A stretch of 64,000 nucleotides of DNA from Eublepharis macularius (GCF_028583425.1 NC_072793.1:66903028-66967027), one strand, 5' to 3'; shown: positions 20,619 to 31,555, counted from the stretch's first letter. Numbers and translations are program-made. The notes: generated from the letters alone by a model not told the origin.

Positions 20619-22274
20619 AAGTTTATGATTTCTTGGAATCACTTCTGAAATAAATGTTGCTAATGCAAGTTAGCTGATATCAGTCATGTTAAAGAAGCAT
20701 CTGACTGCAGGGGTGCAAATAAGGAATGAAAGCAAGTTATTCCATGCTTAAGCTTTACACATATCACTGCTATTTCACAGGTGCAAAGCTGCTATGCATG
20801 GTGCTATGTTGTGAAAATATTCACTAGAGAGGACACCAAGATCATTCCATTAGGAGTTCACTTTGTGTGTAGTTTAAGGTGTTTGAACAAAGCATGTTAA
20901 CCTGGAAAGCATGCTTGTCACAAATTTCTCAGCACATCTAATTTCAAATTCATAAAACTTGTCAATAGTATTCCTACAAGGCCATTTTGAGGATGCCAGT
21001 TGAATCAAAAGAAGATGTAGTTTCCGTTTGCAAAATTGCCAAAACTGTGAATAAAAGGCACAAGTGCCACAGGCACATAGCGCCACATGGATGGTCTTAG
21101 TTTGAAATTTAATGTATATGCCCCCCAGTGCCTCCTTGCATGACAACAATTTCACATCCAAACTGAAGGGCACCAGGAAAGCATGTCCGAGGTGTTCCCC
21201 CCTCTCTCTCTCTGGTTAAATAGAAAAATAATGTGCAATTGGCAAATCATGCTGCTTAAGTGATTTCATTTTAAAATAATCAGTTGATGGGTTCTTCTAA
21301 CTTCTTCCATTGCTCGACTGTTATTTTAGTTAGAAAATTCTCCCCCAATGTGTAATCCTTCCTCTTCAAGTTTTAGCTTATGAGTCATTACCCCTTTCCA
21401 CTGACCTCTGTACCACAAAGAAGCAGTGCATTTCCATCTTTCTTGGGATTTCACAACCCACTACCATTGCTTGTCAAGATTGCATCTTTCACCATTTATT
21501 TTCTAGTTGGCTGGCAGAAAACCATTATGTTGTCTGCCATCTAAAAGCAGTCCAAGATCCCCCTAAGTGCTCAGCTACAGAGGAGTTTTCTGTTTTGGGG
21601 ACACAGTTTGACAGAAGGTGACTTTGTTGGTGGCAGGTACAAAACTGGTAAAAAACATGTAATAAATTATGTTATGACAAAAAAAAATATTTTTCTTGTG
21701 CAGAGACAAGGAGACTCATAGTGAACACTGCTAGGAATTCTGAGTGAATTGAGAAGACATCACTCATCCTTAGAAGTTTTATTTTATTTTTATTTTTTTA
21801 TTATTGTCCTGGAGGTGGCAGCCCCACACTCACCTACTCCAGAGGAGCCTCTAGCAGTAAACAGCTTCTCTCAGGCACCACTAAGGCAGGCAGCCTGAGA
21901 AAGAGTTCTAAGGAAAAGGTCACGGTGGAGCCACACCCAGAGTTGCACCAGCAGCAGCCTCGAAGCATGGTAGGCTCCGGTTGTGTCTCAGAAGGGAGGT
22001 GGGACTCAGGCAGCAAACTGCACCAGGGAACAGGCTGAAGGAGTCTAGCAGCTGCTGGGGCCTCCTGGGCCTGTGCTGGTTGGCAAACAACCTCTTAAAA
22101 ATTCAGGCAAGGGTGGGGTAGCAGCAGAGAAGACCCACTCAGGGAGGCCATTGGCCCAGATTCCCTTCATTCACCATGGCCTGTCCCTAAAAAGAGGGCA
22201 TTGGAGGAGTCCAGGGTTGGTCCACCTCTAGGCCAGACAGGGCCAAAGAGGAATGGCCAGACTTTTACCATGAT
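20619..22274. other. mostly single-copy sequence, GC-rich repeat-like segment at the right
   Basis: 20619-21780 is AT-rich and unassigned. 21810-22265 is GC-richer and looks like an interspersed element of unknown type. It abuts the PLE, but I see no termini or domain. Confidence 0.4.
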
Positions 22275-22331
22275 GATGGTTGTTGTGGGTTTTCCGGGCT
22301 GTATTGCCGTGGTCTTGGCATTGTAGTTCCT

Positions 22332-22366
22332 GACGTTTCGCCAGCAGCTGTGGCTGGCATCTTCAG
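22332..22366 (-). ncRNA. hammerhead ribozyme core, intact (PLE copy B)
   Basis: On the minus strand: CTGAAGA (CUGANGA box), stem II GCCAGC/GCTGGC around CACAGCT, GAAA, then ACGTC ending in the GUC cleavage triplet. CCU before the box pairs with AGG after GUC to start stem I. Stem III would be only the palindrome ACGU, so cleavage probably needs two copies pairing in trans or within one RNA, as proposed for other minimal PLE hammerheads. Confidence 0.85.
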
Positions 22367-22441
22367 AGGTGTAGCACCAAAAGACAGAGATCTCTCAGTG
22401 TCACAGTGTGGAAAAGATGTTGGCAGGTCATTTGTATCTAC

Positions 22442-23165
22442 TCAGGAGGGGTGGGGTTGAGCTGAGTCATCCTGTAAGAGTTTCCCAGGGTGTGGAATGC
22501 TAATGGAGGGAGGCTTCACTGTATCCTGAGGAGGTTCTTTTGCATATGGATTGGTGCTTGATGTGCTAATCTTCTCTGCAGGGCTATTGTCGAGTATAGA
22601 GTGTTTTGTTAGCCTGGTGTTTTTCAGAACTGGAAACCATGCTCTGTTCATTCTTAAGGTTTCTTCTTTCCTGTTGAAGTTTTGCTTATGCTTGTGAATT
22701 TCAATGGCTTCCCTGTGCAGTCTGACAAAGTAGTTGGAAGTGTTGTCCAGTATTTTGGTGTCCTGGAATAAGATACTGTGCCCTGTTTGAGTTAGGCTAT
22801 GTTCAGCCACTGCTGATTTTTCAGGTTGTCCAAGTCTGCAGTGTCTTTCATGTTCTTTTATTCTTGTCTGGATGCTACGCTTTGTGGTCCCGATGTAAAC
22901 TTGTCCACAGATGCAGGGTATACGGTATACTCCTGCAGAGGTGAGGGGGTCTCTACTGTCTTTTGCTGATCATAGCATCTGTTGTATTTTTCGGGTGGGT
23001 CTGAATACTGCTTGAAGGTTATGCTTTTTCATAAGCTTGCCCATCTGATCAGTAATTCCTTTGATATATGGCAAAAACACTTTTCCTGTAGGAGACTGCT
23101 TTTCCTTGGTTGTTTGATTCATCCTGGGTTTGATTGCTCTTCGGATTTCATTTCTGGAGTAGCCA
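22442..23165 (-). pseudogene. PLE reverse transcriptase C-terminus and GIY-YIG endonuclease
   Basis: Minus-strand reading starts at SGYSRNEIRRAIKPR and continues with VFLPYIKGITDQMGK, a typical PLE linker after the RT thumb, and AVFRPTRKIQQML. A TGA follows, then SAKDSRDPLTSA. The endonuclease reads GVYRIPCICGQVYIGTTKRS and RIKEHERHCRLGQPEKSAV, then HSLTQTGHSILFQDTKIL. The frame ends at 22442 after DDSAQPHPS. The GIY and YIG motifs and the R..EH residues are intact, so only the upstream stop (probably CGA to TGA) and 5' truncation break the copy. Confidence 0.9.
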
Positions 23166-23232
23166 TTTGCCTGAAGTGCATGGTTTAGATGATTAAACCA
23201 CGCACTTCAGGCAAATGGCTACTCCAGAAATG
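23149..23232. repeat. 39-bp inverted repeat at the PLE inversion point
   Basis: 23149-23187 and 23194-23232 are complementary with one mismatch around the loop GATGAT. A second small hairpin follows (CAGTTGATCC near 23239 with GGATCAACTG near 23263). Confidence 0.92.
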
Positions 23233-23616
23233 GCTACTCAGTTGATCCCCTTATAGCTGAGGATCAACTGAGGCAGTGCTAGTGAAAGGAAAACTGGATG
23301 GTGCTGTGGCCCCATACTCTGACTTGCTGCAGGGGGAGTCTGGCAGTTGTGTTTGCCAGCCACCTTCAGCAGTTTATCAGACAGCCAACATATATGTTTT
23401 CTAAGTAAATAAAGAGATTGCCATTTAATTCAATGCAAAGGGTAACAGGTGAATTTGAGAGTTCTTTTTCATATAGACCTGAGTTATCTTACAGAGGTTT
23501 TACATCTCCTTGGGCTTCTCATACGTTAATTTGAATGGAGCGAGCACTCAGATTTAAGAATGAATTTGAAACTTAAGTCATGCAATACTGCTGACATATA
23601 GAAGTTACTGATCTAT
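23233..23616. other. short single-copy spacer
   Basis: Between the PLE and the next DNA element. Apart from the small hairpin above, nothing recognised. Confidence 0.45.
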
Positions 23617-24707
23617 GGTACATTTCGCACTCGGTTTTTAGAGTGCATTTGTACCTGTTCCACATCCCATGTTTGCAAGGTTTTCACACTTAAAAGCAGT
23701 CATGGGATGCAGTCCCGCTTTTTGTCCGCTGTATCCCCAATTTTTCCCCCTGCGGACATACCCCGATGTTTTTTTAAGTTCGCTGCCGACTGGCAGCTGG
23801 CCCGCATTTTGCTAATGTGAACACTTTTGCCTCCTTTTTGCTTCTCTCTCCCCCCCTCTCCTTTTCCCTGGGAGCTGATTAGTTTGTGCAGAATTAACCA
23901 CTCCCACCCTCCTCAGCTCTCTGAACTCTTTGTCCACCATTTTTTTTAGTAAAGCGAGCTGAGGGTCATAAGGCTGCTTCTTCGTTGGTTTCCTTCCTCC
24001 CGGTATGCATGCTGTTTTATTTTTTTTCAAAAGCCAGGAATGATTCCTAAGCTTGCTGCTAATTCCCTGCTAGCTTTAAAATCAAGGAAAGTGTTAAATA
24101 CCTGCTTTCTCCTTCCTCCCTTAGGGCATGCACACACATTCTTTTTTTTTTTTAAAGACAAGAATGGGTTGCAACGTTGTAATGTTCCTGCACTTTCTTC
24201 CTGGCTTTAAACGCCAGAAAAGGATTAAATGGCTGCTTTTCCCTCCCTCCCAGGCATGTTTCAGACTTTGCCAAAGAGGGGGAAAAAACCCAAGCATTTT
24301 GCACAGCCCTTTGGAAACAAGCTTCTGCTTCCTGGGAGAAGATGAATCGGCAGCATTTTAACCCTTTCCTGGCTTGATTTAAAAAAATGAGAGTGGTACA
24401 TGTTTTCCCCCAGAACTCTGCCACCAATTGCCTCTCCGGTGGGCAGGGGACAGCCCAATCAGCAAAAAGGGGGGAAGGGTTCCAACATTGCAACGTTATT
24501 ACACATGCTGAATTTTTTTTAAAAAAGTGTGACGTGAATTGCAAGGCCCCAAAAGCCCAAAATTGCACCGAGGTTTTGAAATGAAGCACAGACACCAAAT
24601 CGAAATTGCAGTGGACAGTGTGAAATGAACAGGTGCAATGCCGAAGCCACTGCGATCGGGGCGAATGCTCATAAATGGCAGTTTAAACCGTAAGTGCGAA
24701 AAGGGCC
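23617..24707. mobile_element. Harbinger-like non-autonomous DNA element (about 1.1 kb)
   Basis: The ends GGTACATTTCGCACTCGGTTT and the complement of AAACCGTAAGTGCGAAAAGGGCC (GGCCCTTTTCGCACTTACGG) form an imperfect TIR. TAT lies on both sides (23614-23616 and 24708-24710). The terminus resembles GGCCATTTCTGCAC of the TTA-flanked MITE at 62636. Internally, GGCATGC..TTTTTTT..CTGGCTTTAAA units repeat about three times between 23990 and 24270. No transposase is recognisable; the 148-codon minus-strand frame at 24152-24598 looks accidental. Confidence 0.68.
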
Positions 24708-24710
24708 TAT

Positions 24711-25028
24711 GATTCTGTTCCAAATGTTTCCTAGAGATACTGACGTAGGAAGAAACCAAGCCTGCTGAAAGTATTCTTCTATGTAGATGTTACATCACAG
24801 AAATGGAACACAAGGTAAAAAGGACCCAAGCTGCTGCCAACAACATATGAATCAGGACTCAATTTGCTTCATGTGAGAACAGGCTTAATTGTTGCTGAAT
24901 CTGAGAGTACCCACAAATATAGTCCCTTTACAGGAGAAGTTCATTCCCTGCTCTCCAACAGGTAGAAGTCATTGCATCCCTCCCATTTTTAAATAAAGTG
25001 CAAAGCTCCTACTGAGCAATGGGCTCAG
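24711..25028. other. spacer, nothing recognised
   Basis: AT-rich sequence between two DNA elements; no motif seen. Confidence 0.45.
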
Positions 25029-25256
25029 TTAGGGTTGCCAACTCATGCTTGGGAAATACCTGGAGATTTGGGGGGGGGGGAGTTGATATCTGGAGAGAAC
25101 AGTGTTCGAGGCAAGGAAGAACCTTGGCAGTCTTGCCCTCAGCAGTCCAGCAGCCATACAGTCAACCTTCCAAAGCAGCCATTTTCTTCAGGGTAACTGA
25201 TCAGTTGCAATTCCAGGAGATCTCCTGCCCCCACCTGGAGGCTGGCAACCCTCGCT
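25029..25256 (+). mobile_element. AGGGTTGCCAACTC MITE
   Basis: The left end TTAGGGTTGCCAACTC and right end GAGGCTGGCAACCCT are inverted. The interior has the family landmarks CCTGGAGATTTGGGG, AAGCAGCCATTTTCTTCAGG and GAACTGATC-type sequence. A second copy lies on the other strand at 36127. It is a very common repeat of squamate genomes as far as I recognise it. Confidence 0.75.
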
Positions 25257-27719
25257 AAAGCTCTTAATCCAAATGGAACCTAGCCAACTGAATGAGGATT
25301 TTGGAGGGAGCATTTATGCCAGCTCTACTGTGAGGCAGAAACCCTCCAAGAACCACACCCCATTGCCATTGACTAAGGAATTAAAAGCTCAGGATTTATA
25401 GCTGAGGAAAGGAAGATTTCCAGCTGTAAAGAGGCCCATCCTTCATAAAAGTCATTTACTAAGTTGTGGCTAAGAACTAGGCAAAGCCATTTACTGAAAG
25501 AGGCAAGCAAGAGGAAGCTGTGGTTAAACTGGCCGCCAAGAATCTCTTCTTCATGAAAGTCTGGAATTGCGGGACAGCTTATATGAAGTAATACTTTAGA
25601 ATAGAAACTGCTGATTTAAACAACATGCAAAGATAGTCTGGGAGAAGACTGGAATGGTTATGAGTTGCTAAAATCTTGTTTAAGGCTTCACATATATTCA
25701 TGAAAGTATGCTTCTGTTGGACATGATGTGGTCAGAACTTGCACATTAAAGACACTTTCAAGGAAAAGGTGTAACTGAAATTTTGACCTACTCATTGAGA
25801 GCATTAGCAACATTTTCTTTCTTAATTGTCCATCTAGCCAATGAAAGCTCAGAGCAATCCAGGGAGAGAAGTCCAGCAGGAACGATACCATCCCAAGAAA
25901 CTGCAGAAACAAAGCTAGGCATGATCATGGGAGTTAGCTTTCTCCTTGCCACCCTGGCTTCTTCCATGCCTTCTTCCCATCCCTGAGAAGACCAGATGTG
26001 TTCTCTGCCTCTGCAGTGATTGACCGTGTAGCTTCCCACAGTAATTCCCACTGCTAAGGTATTATAATGTATTTTGTATATTTTTACTTGCTAGTGTAGT
26101 ATGCTACTGATGTAAATGAACTGATAAATTATTTTTGTGAATGTCTCCCATCATTTGGATACTTTATGTAAAGACTTTGTAAACACTTGTATATGTTGTA
26201 AGATGTGTTGTTACTCCTTGTCATTTATTAGTAATTATTGATGAAGTTGGACACTTTTGCACTTGTAGCACTATAAAAAAAAGATTTATTTTTTTTAAAA
26301 AAATTAGATTAATCACTGTGAACTCTGGGATTTTTTCCTTGGTTTAAGTTTCTGTCCCTGAAGTAGCTCTCTCTTTGGGTAGTATAGTATACTATTCTGC
26401 TTAACAAATGGTTTGTTTCATAAATCTGATCAGTTGAGTGTGCATGGCTGGTCTTAATCTCTGTAGCCTTCTGAAAAGAGCCTGAAGCACTGTGGCCTAT
26501 TCAGCAGAGTTGAGTTTAATACAACAACACCTTGTTTGCTGCAATCTGGAACCCATTTAGTATAATGGAGGACTAAATGGCAACCTGATGGTGCTGAGCA
26601 GACTTTAGGAAGGGGAAGGGGGTCTTTTCTCACCTGATCCACAATGTTCAGTGGGAGGGGATGAATTATAATTAGGCCTGGTCTTTGACTGTTTAGGCCA
26701 TAACTAGGTTTGGCAGGAACACTAAGGTTATTTGGCAAGCAATCTGACACATCTTGGCATAAAGGGTCATTGGCTTCAGTGGCCAGATGGATTGGGGCAG
26801 GGATGCTCTTGGTGCTGGGCAGCATCAACCAAGCACTTAATTGCTTGAGCAGCATGTGAAGGGGAAGACATTAAACTTAACACCTCTTGGCACAGTTTGC
26901 TGGTGCAGCCCACAAGAAATGAAGCTGACAGCAGCACAGGCCATGTTTGGAACCGGAGCGGATTTTCCCACAATGCTGATAGAGGTTACCCCAACTCACT
27001 CATAAAAGTAGGTGATGCTTCACTGTTGGTTTAATGATGTAGATCAGCCAAGAATAAAAACTAAGTTGAACTGCTATCTTGCTATCTTGTATGTTCATTC
27101 AGAATGTATAGGCAAATAAGCATTTTGTTACTATCGCAGTCCATCAATACATGATCCATGCTGAAATGTTTTCAATTATGATATGAAATCAGGAAATTAT
27201 AAAGCCTAAGTTTTCAAACAGAAAGTTACTCATCTTTCTGCGCAAAATTACTCTGTTGTATGCAAATATTTATATAAAGATTTGTGAGTACCAGTTGTTC
27301 GGCTCAGCTTCCATAAAACCACTGTGCATTCCAAGGGCACACACATGCACCCGTGAGAAAGAAATTTAACTTTTTGTTCTTATTTTTCAGCTATACTCAT
27401 CTTCTGTTTTAGTCCTTGACCTCTCTTCGTAGAATGTCCAAAATTAATACCTGAGTCACCACCACGTATGACACATTCTCCATCAATCTTAATCCAAAAC
27501 ATCTTCATTAAACACTGATCTGACCTATACTGTCAACTTTAAACTTGCTATGTTATAGATTTTACTCACTTCCTTTTCCAAATGGTCAACCAGGTGGAAA
27601 CCCATGGGTGATGAACAGGACTGGCTACAGTTTCGCCTCTCCTCAGAACCAACCAATGAGAGGTAGTGGAATGCACCCAGCAGAATGCACCCAGTGTCAG
27701 TTGGAGTCCATTGGAGAGA
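25257..27719. other. single-copy-looking sequence
   Basis: No element ends, RNA genes or exons found. A 133-codon minus-strand frame at 26454-26855 has no recognisable domain and probably is chance. Confidence 0.5.
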
Positions 27720-27963
27720 CTGAGGGCTAAGCTACAAGTGATGAATGACACAGGTTGGACACTTGTCAGCTTCCCTCAAGCTGACAAGTGGGAAATGTAG
27801 GTGTCCTGGTCTTGCAGCTTGGCTCTCCAACTGCTGTCTAATTGACTTTTCAACTGTCACTTGTCCAACATTCCACCAAGCTGCCTACATTTCCCATCAA
27901 AACTTGAGGGAAGCTAACAAGCGTCCAGCCTGTGTCATTCGTCACCTGTAGTTTGGCCCTGAG
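27720..27963. mobile_element. longer relative of the 5053 palindromic MITE
   Basis: It starts CTGAGGGCTAAGCTACAAGTG and ends CACCTGTAGTTTGGCCCTGAG. The interior repeats ACTTGTCAGCTTCCCTCAAG and its complement as nested hairpins. TIRs extend about 45 bp with several mismatches. No coding potential. Confidence 0.8.
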
Positions 27964-28299
27964 AGGAAAAGAAAAGGGTTTTTGAAGCTGCTGAGTGAAG
28001 ACCACAGAGAGATTGTTGGAAGTTACTCTGTTCTGAAATTTTGTAACCTTCCCCTTTTAACCACAATTTATTCAGGAGTTTTAAAATCATTCACTCTAGT
28101 GCCCTATCTTGTAAATAAAAATTATTTCTTGTTTCTGTTTTAACCCTGGCTAGCTTGAAATTGTTGGCTGGGGAAAAATATCACACATACAGGCCTCAAA
28201 GATTCTGGTCATGTTAGATGGGCCCATGTTATTCAACCTCTACATAAATTTATTTATTTATTTTTATTATGCCATTTGTAGTCCACCTTTCTCTGAGAC

Positions 28300-30000
28300 T
28301 CTAGTCTCTGTCAGACTAACTCCGTGGAAAATGGGGAGTACAGTGTCCTTCAAAATCTCTGCCTTCCCAAAGAGCATCATTTCCATCTTGTCTGGGTTCA
28401 ATTTCAATTTGTTCGTTTTTAGCCATTTGACCACAGCTGTTATGCAGCATTCCGAAATTTCTGCTGCATCCTGTGGGGACTTGGATAGTGAGATATAGAG
28501 TTGGGTGTCATCTGCCTATTGATGAATGAGTTCTCCTAAAGGCTTTATCTAAAGGCTGAATATCATGGGAGATAGGATTGCACCCTGTGAAATTTCATAA
28601 TTCCCATACTGGAGAGAGCTGATTTCCAAACACAGCCCTTTGAGTCTGTTCCATGAGAAACAATTTAAAGCAGTCCAGGGCATATTCTTTGATGCTCACT
28701 TCTATCTCTGGACCCTTACCAGTCAGGATTCAGACCAGGGCATGGGACAGAAACAGCACTAGTAGAATTAGTGGATGATCTCAGTCTGAATATAAACAAA
28801 GGCCATGCCACTTTATTGTTTCTCCTAGATCTATCTGCAGTAGACAATGCCATCCTGTTGAGGCATTTAAAAACAGAAGTGGGCATCAAAGGATGTGCCT
28901 CGGACTGGTTTAAATGGTTTCTTATGGAATGGACTCAAAGGGTTGCCACTGGAGATCAGCTATCTCCAGAATGAGAACTATCTTGCGGGGTTCCTCAGGG
29001 TGCAATCTTATCTCCCATGTTATTCAACCTCTACATAAAGCCTTTAGGAGAACTCATTCGCAGCTATGGAGTTGGATGTCATCAGTATGCAGAAGACACC
29101 TAACTCTATATCTCGCTATCCAGGTCCCCACAGGATGCAGTAGAAATCTTAGATCGCTGCCTGACAGCAATGGTGAAACGGTTGAAAAACAACACATTGA
29201 AATTGAACTCAGACAAGACTGAAGTGATGCTTGTTGGGAAGGCAGAGATCTTGAAGGATATTGTACTTCCCACTTTTGATGAAGTTCGTCTGACCCTTGC
29301 AGACTCGGTTAAGAGCCTAGGAGTTATCCAGGGCTACAAGTTAAACAAGTTAAAGCAGCAGCAAAAAATGCTTTCTACAACTTCACTCTAGCCTGGAAGA
29401 TGGCTTCTTATCTCGACAGGGCCAACCTGGCCACCTGGATCCATACTATGGTAACATCAAGGCTTGACTATTGTAATGCACTATACATAGATCTCCCATC
29501 TAAGTTAACTAAGAGGCTCCAGTTAGTCCAAAATGCTGCAGCTCAACCGTTATCAGGAGTGAACAGGAGCATGAACATCACCCATCCTGCAGTCACCCCA
29601 TTGGCTACCTATCAGTTACTGTGCTCAATTCAAGGTATTGGTTATTACATGCAAAGCTTTTTATGGTCTTGGTCCAGCATACCTATGGTACTGCTTCCCT
29701 CCCCATGTTCCTCCATGGCAGCTTTGCTCATCCGAACAGGGTCTCCTAAAGGTGCCACCCTGCACATGGGCAAAATCAACAGCAGCTCGTACATGGATTT
29801 CTCTGTGGTGCCCCCTACCCTGTGGAACAGCCTGCCTGAGGAGATCAGGAGAGCCCCCACTCTCCTGGCTTTCTGCAAACAATGCAAAACTGAATTATTC
29901 AAAAAGGCTCTTTACTCAAATGGGAGGGCTATATTGTAGGGATGGGGTCTCAGATGCTTCACTAATGAGTTAGCGACCGTAGACTTCATCACTATATTGC
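28300..30000 (+). mobile_element. L2-clade LINE, antisense segment joined head-to-head to a sense copy
   Basis: 28300-28705 read on the minus strand encodes RT sequence (LFGKAEILKDTVLP, LNPDKMEMM, ADDTQLYIS), while 28706-30000 encodes the same region on the plus strand. The two share subfamily-specific wording, so they may be one insertion rearranged by inversion during integration, or two insertions. A (TTTA)n run precedes the unit at 28250. Confidence 0.82.
28706..29939 (+). pseudogene. L2 reverse transcriptase remnant, sense copy
   Basis: The product is an L2-type reverse transcriptase in pieces. YQSGFRPGHGTETAL-like sequence opens it, then LLFLLDLSAVDNAIL (motif A, short by a few residues) and [15 protein letters not shown] with a preceding stop. 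The catalytic motif reads YAEDT instead of YADDT near 29087, so one metal-binding Asp is a Glu. Later blocks are LGVI, SRLDYCNALYIDLPS, LQLVQNAA and LWNSLPEEIR. At least three frame changes are needed to read it through. Confidence 0.82.
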
Positions 30001-30070
30001 CTTACATATTATCTGTTACTTTAAATATGTACTCTTATGTACTACCTGTGCTTTACGTTGTTCCTAACAA

Positions 30071-30520
30071 GGCCACATGCCTCGACCAGGGCCAGGGCCT
30101 TCTCGGTCCTGGCTCCAACCTGGTGGAACACTCTGTCCTATGCCCGGCAGGATCTGTTATCTTTCTGCTGGACCTGTAAGACAGATCTGTTCCACCAGGC
30201 ATATGGAGCTGGGCCCCTACCGGCCAAATAGAGGTGAACACCCTTCCTGCCAGAGGCATCCACCATCAAACTTTTTAACCAACTACGCAAGTAATTTTAA
30301 CATGGTGGATTAGGTGGCTGACTGATCAATAAACTGACTACTCCTGCGCTGCTTTCTTGTACCTTTTAAAATATTTATATTGTACTGTTTTATATTGTTG
30401 TTTTAAAATTATAAAATGTAAGTTATTAATGTGCTGTTTTATAGAATGTAATCTGCCCTGAGCCTGCCAGTTCGGGCAGAATAGAAATTGAAGATAAATA
30501 AATAAAATAAAAAAAGATCT
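30071..30520 (+). mobile_element. L2 3' end, separate 5'-truncated copy
   Basis: It opens inside ORF2 (STRARAFSVLAPTWWNTL, then RQDLLSFCWTCKTDLFHQA) and runs to CTGCCCTGAGCCTGCC and an AATAAATAAATAAAATAAA tail. It is closer to the L2 at 3026 than to the copy it abuts. Confidence 0.82.
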
Positions 30521-30571
30521 GGTATTACATAGTAATGGTGTAGTGGTGGAGGCAGTTGGAATGCTAGAGAG

Positions 30572-30981
30572 TAGAGATGGGCACGAACCAAAATACGAAC
30601 CAAAATTCATGACGAACCAGGCCGGTTCATGGTTCGCGAACCAGGTGTTTGTCAGATCCCATTTCTGATGAACCGTCATGAACTTTAGGCTGGTTTGTTT
30701 GGTTTGCTTTTTGGTTCGTCACTGCAGACAGCCTGGTGCTGATCAATCAGTTTCCTAGGCAACAGGGGATGGACTTCCTGCAGACCTTCTGCTGACCTGG
30801 AAGTGAACTTCTGCTGGCCCAGAAGTGATGGTTTTCTGACCTGGATGTGATTTTTCATGAACCAAATGAACCAGTTCATGAACCGGGGGCAGGTTCATGA
30901 AAGTTCGTGGTTCGTGGTTTGTGAAATTTGACGAACCACAAACTACATGGTTCATTTCTTCCCGGTTTGTCCCCATCTCTA
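30572..30981. mobile_element. hAT-type MITE, TAGAGATGGGCACGAACC family, 410 bp
   Basis: Bounded by a perfect 8-bp TSD CTAGAGAG (30564-30571 and 30982-30989). The ends TAGAGATGGGCACGAACC and GGTTTGTCCCCATCTCTA are inverted. Both ends are packed with GGTTC/GAACC palindromes (for example GGTTCATGGTTCGCGAACC), likely transposase-binding sites. The copy at 50820 is nearly the same length in the opposite orientation. Confidence 0.93.
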
Positions 30982-31216
30982 CTAGAGAGGTGGCAGTGTA
31001 TATAAAGGAAAGGAAAGTCTAAGATCCCTTTTCTCAATATCTCTAGGCAAAAGCTGGGTGAGGGGAAGTAAACACAGGGAACGGGCTGTCTTCTGGTAGA
31101 GCTTCTGAGTGAGGAGAGAGGGGACCCTCTGTATATTTGGGTCAGGGCTCTCTGCCAGATAATAGAGGGAGGATAGGTGCCCTTTACTGCCCTTTACTGT
31201 CTGAGAAAACCCCAAA

Positions 31217-31555
31217 CCTGAAAAACACCAGGCTAACAAAACACTCTATACCCGACAATAGCCCTGCAGAGAAGATTAGCACATCAAGCACCAATCCATA
31301 TACAAAAGAACCTCCTCAGGATACAGTGGAGCCTCCCTCCATTAGCATTCCACACCCTGGGAAACTCTTACAGGATGACTCAGCTCAACCCCACCCCTCC
31401 TGAGTAGATATAAATGACCTGCCAACATCTTTTCCACACTGTGACACTGAGAGAACTCTGTCTTTTGGTGCTACACCTCTGAAGATGCCAGCCACAGCTG
31501 CTGGCAAAACATCAGGAACTACGGCTATACAGCCCGGAAAATCCACAACAACCAC
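31217..31555 (+). mobile_element. Penelope-like element 3' end (PLE copy D)
   Basis: A 5'-truncated sense fragment: the last coding part (LKNTRLTKHSIPDNSPAEK..DDSAQPHPS, stop near 31401), then the 3' UTR with a decayed ribozyme and CCACAACAACCAC. Unlike copies A and C it has no inverted left half and lacks the about 32-nt terminal tail. Confidence 0.88.
31479..31513 (+). ncRNA. hammerhead ribozyme core, decayed (PLE copy D)
   Basis: CTGAAGA and stem II GCCAGC/GCTGGC are kept, but the following sequence is AAAACATC instead of GAAACGTC. Two CpG/GpA-type substitutions remove G12 and the stem III palindrome, so activity is not expected. Confidence 0.7.

Larger units (their letters stand above)
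22275..23232 (-). mobile_element. Penelope-like element (PLE copy B), with terminal inversion
   Basis: The main body is antisense: 3' UTR with ribozyme at the left, GIY-YIG endonuclease coding in the middle and RT C-terminus to the right. At 23149-23232 the sequence turns back on itself with 39-bp arms and a 6-bp loop (GATGAT), so the last about 40 bp are in sense orientation. The left end TGGTTGTTGTGGG starts within 1-3 bases of the same point as in copies A and C. No TSD was found. Confidence 0.9.

Noticed and set aside
24152..24598. 148-codon minus-strand frame in the Harbinger-like element
   Set aside because: No transposase or Myb-like motif; overlaps internal tandem repeats.
26454..26855. 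133-codon minus-strand frame
   Set aside because: No recognisable domain, splice context or repeat-family protein; length is within chance for this composition.
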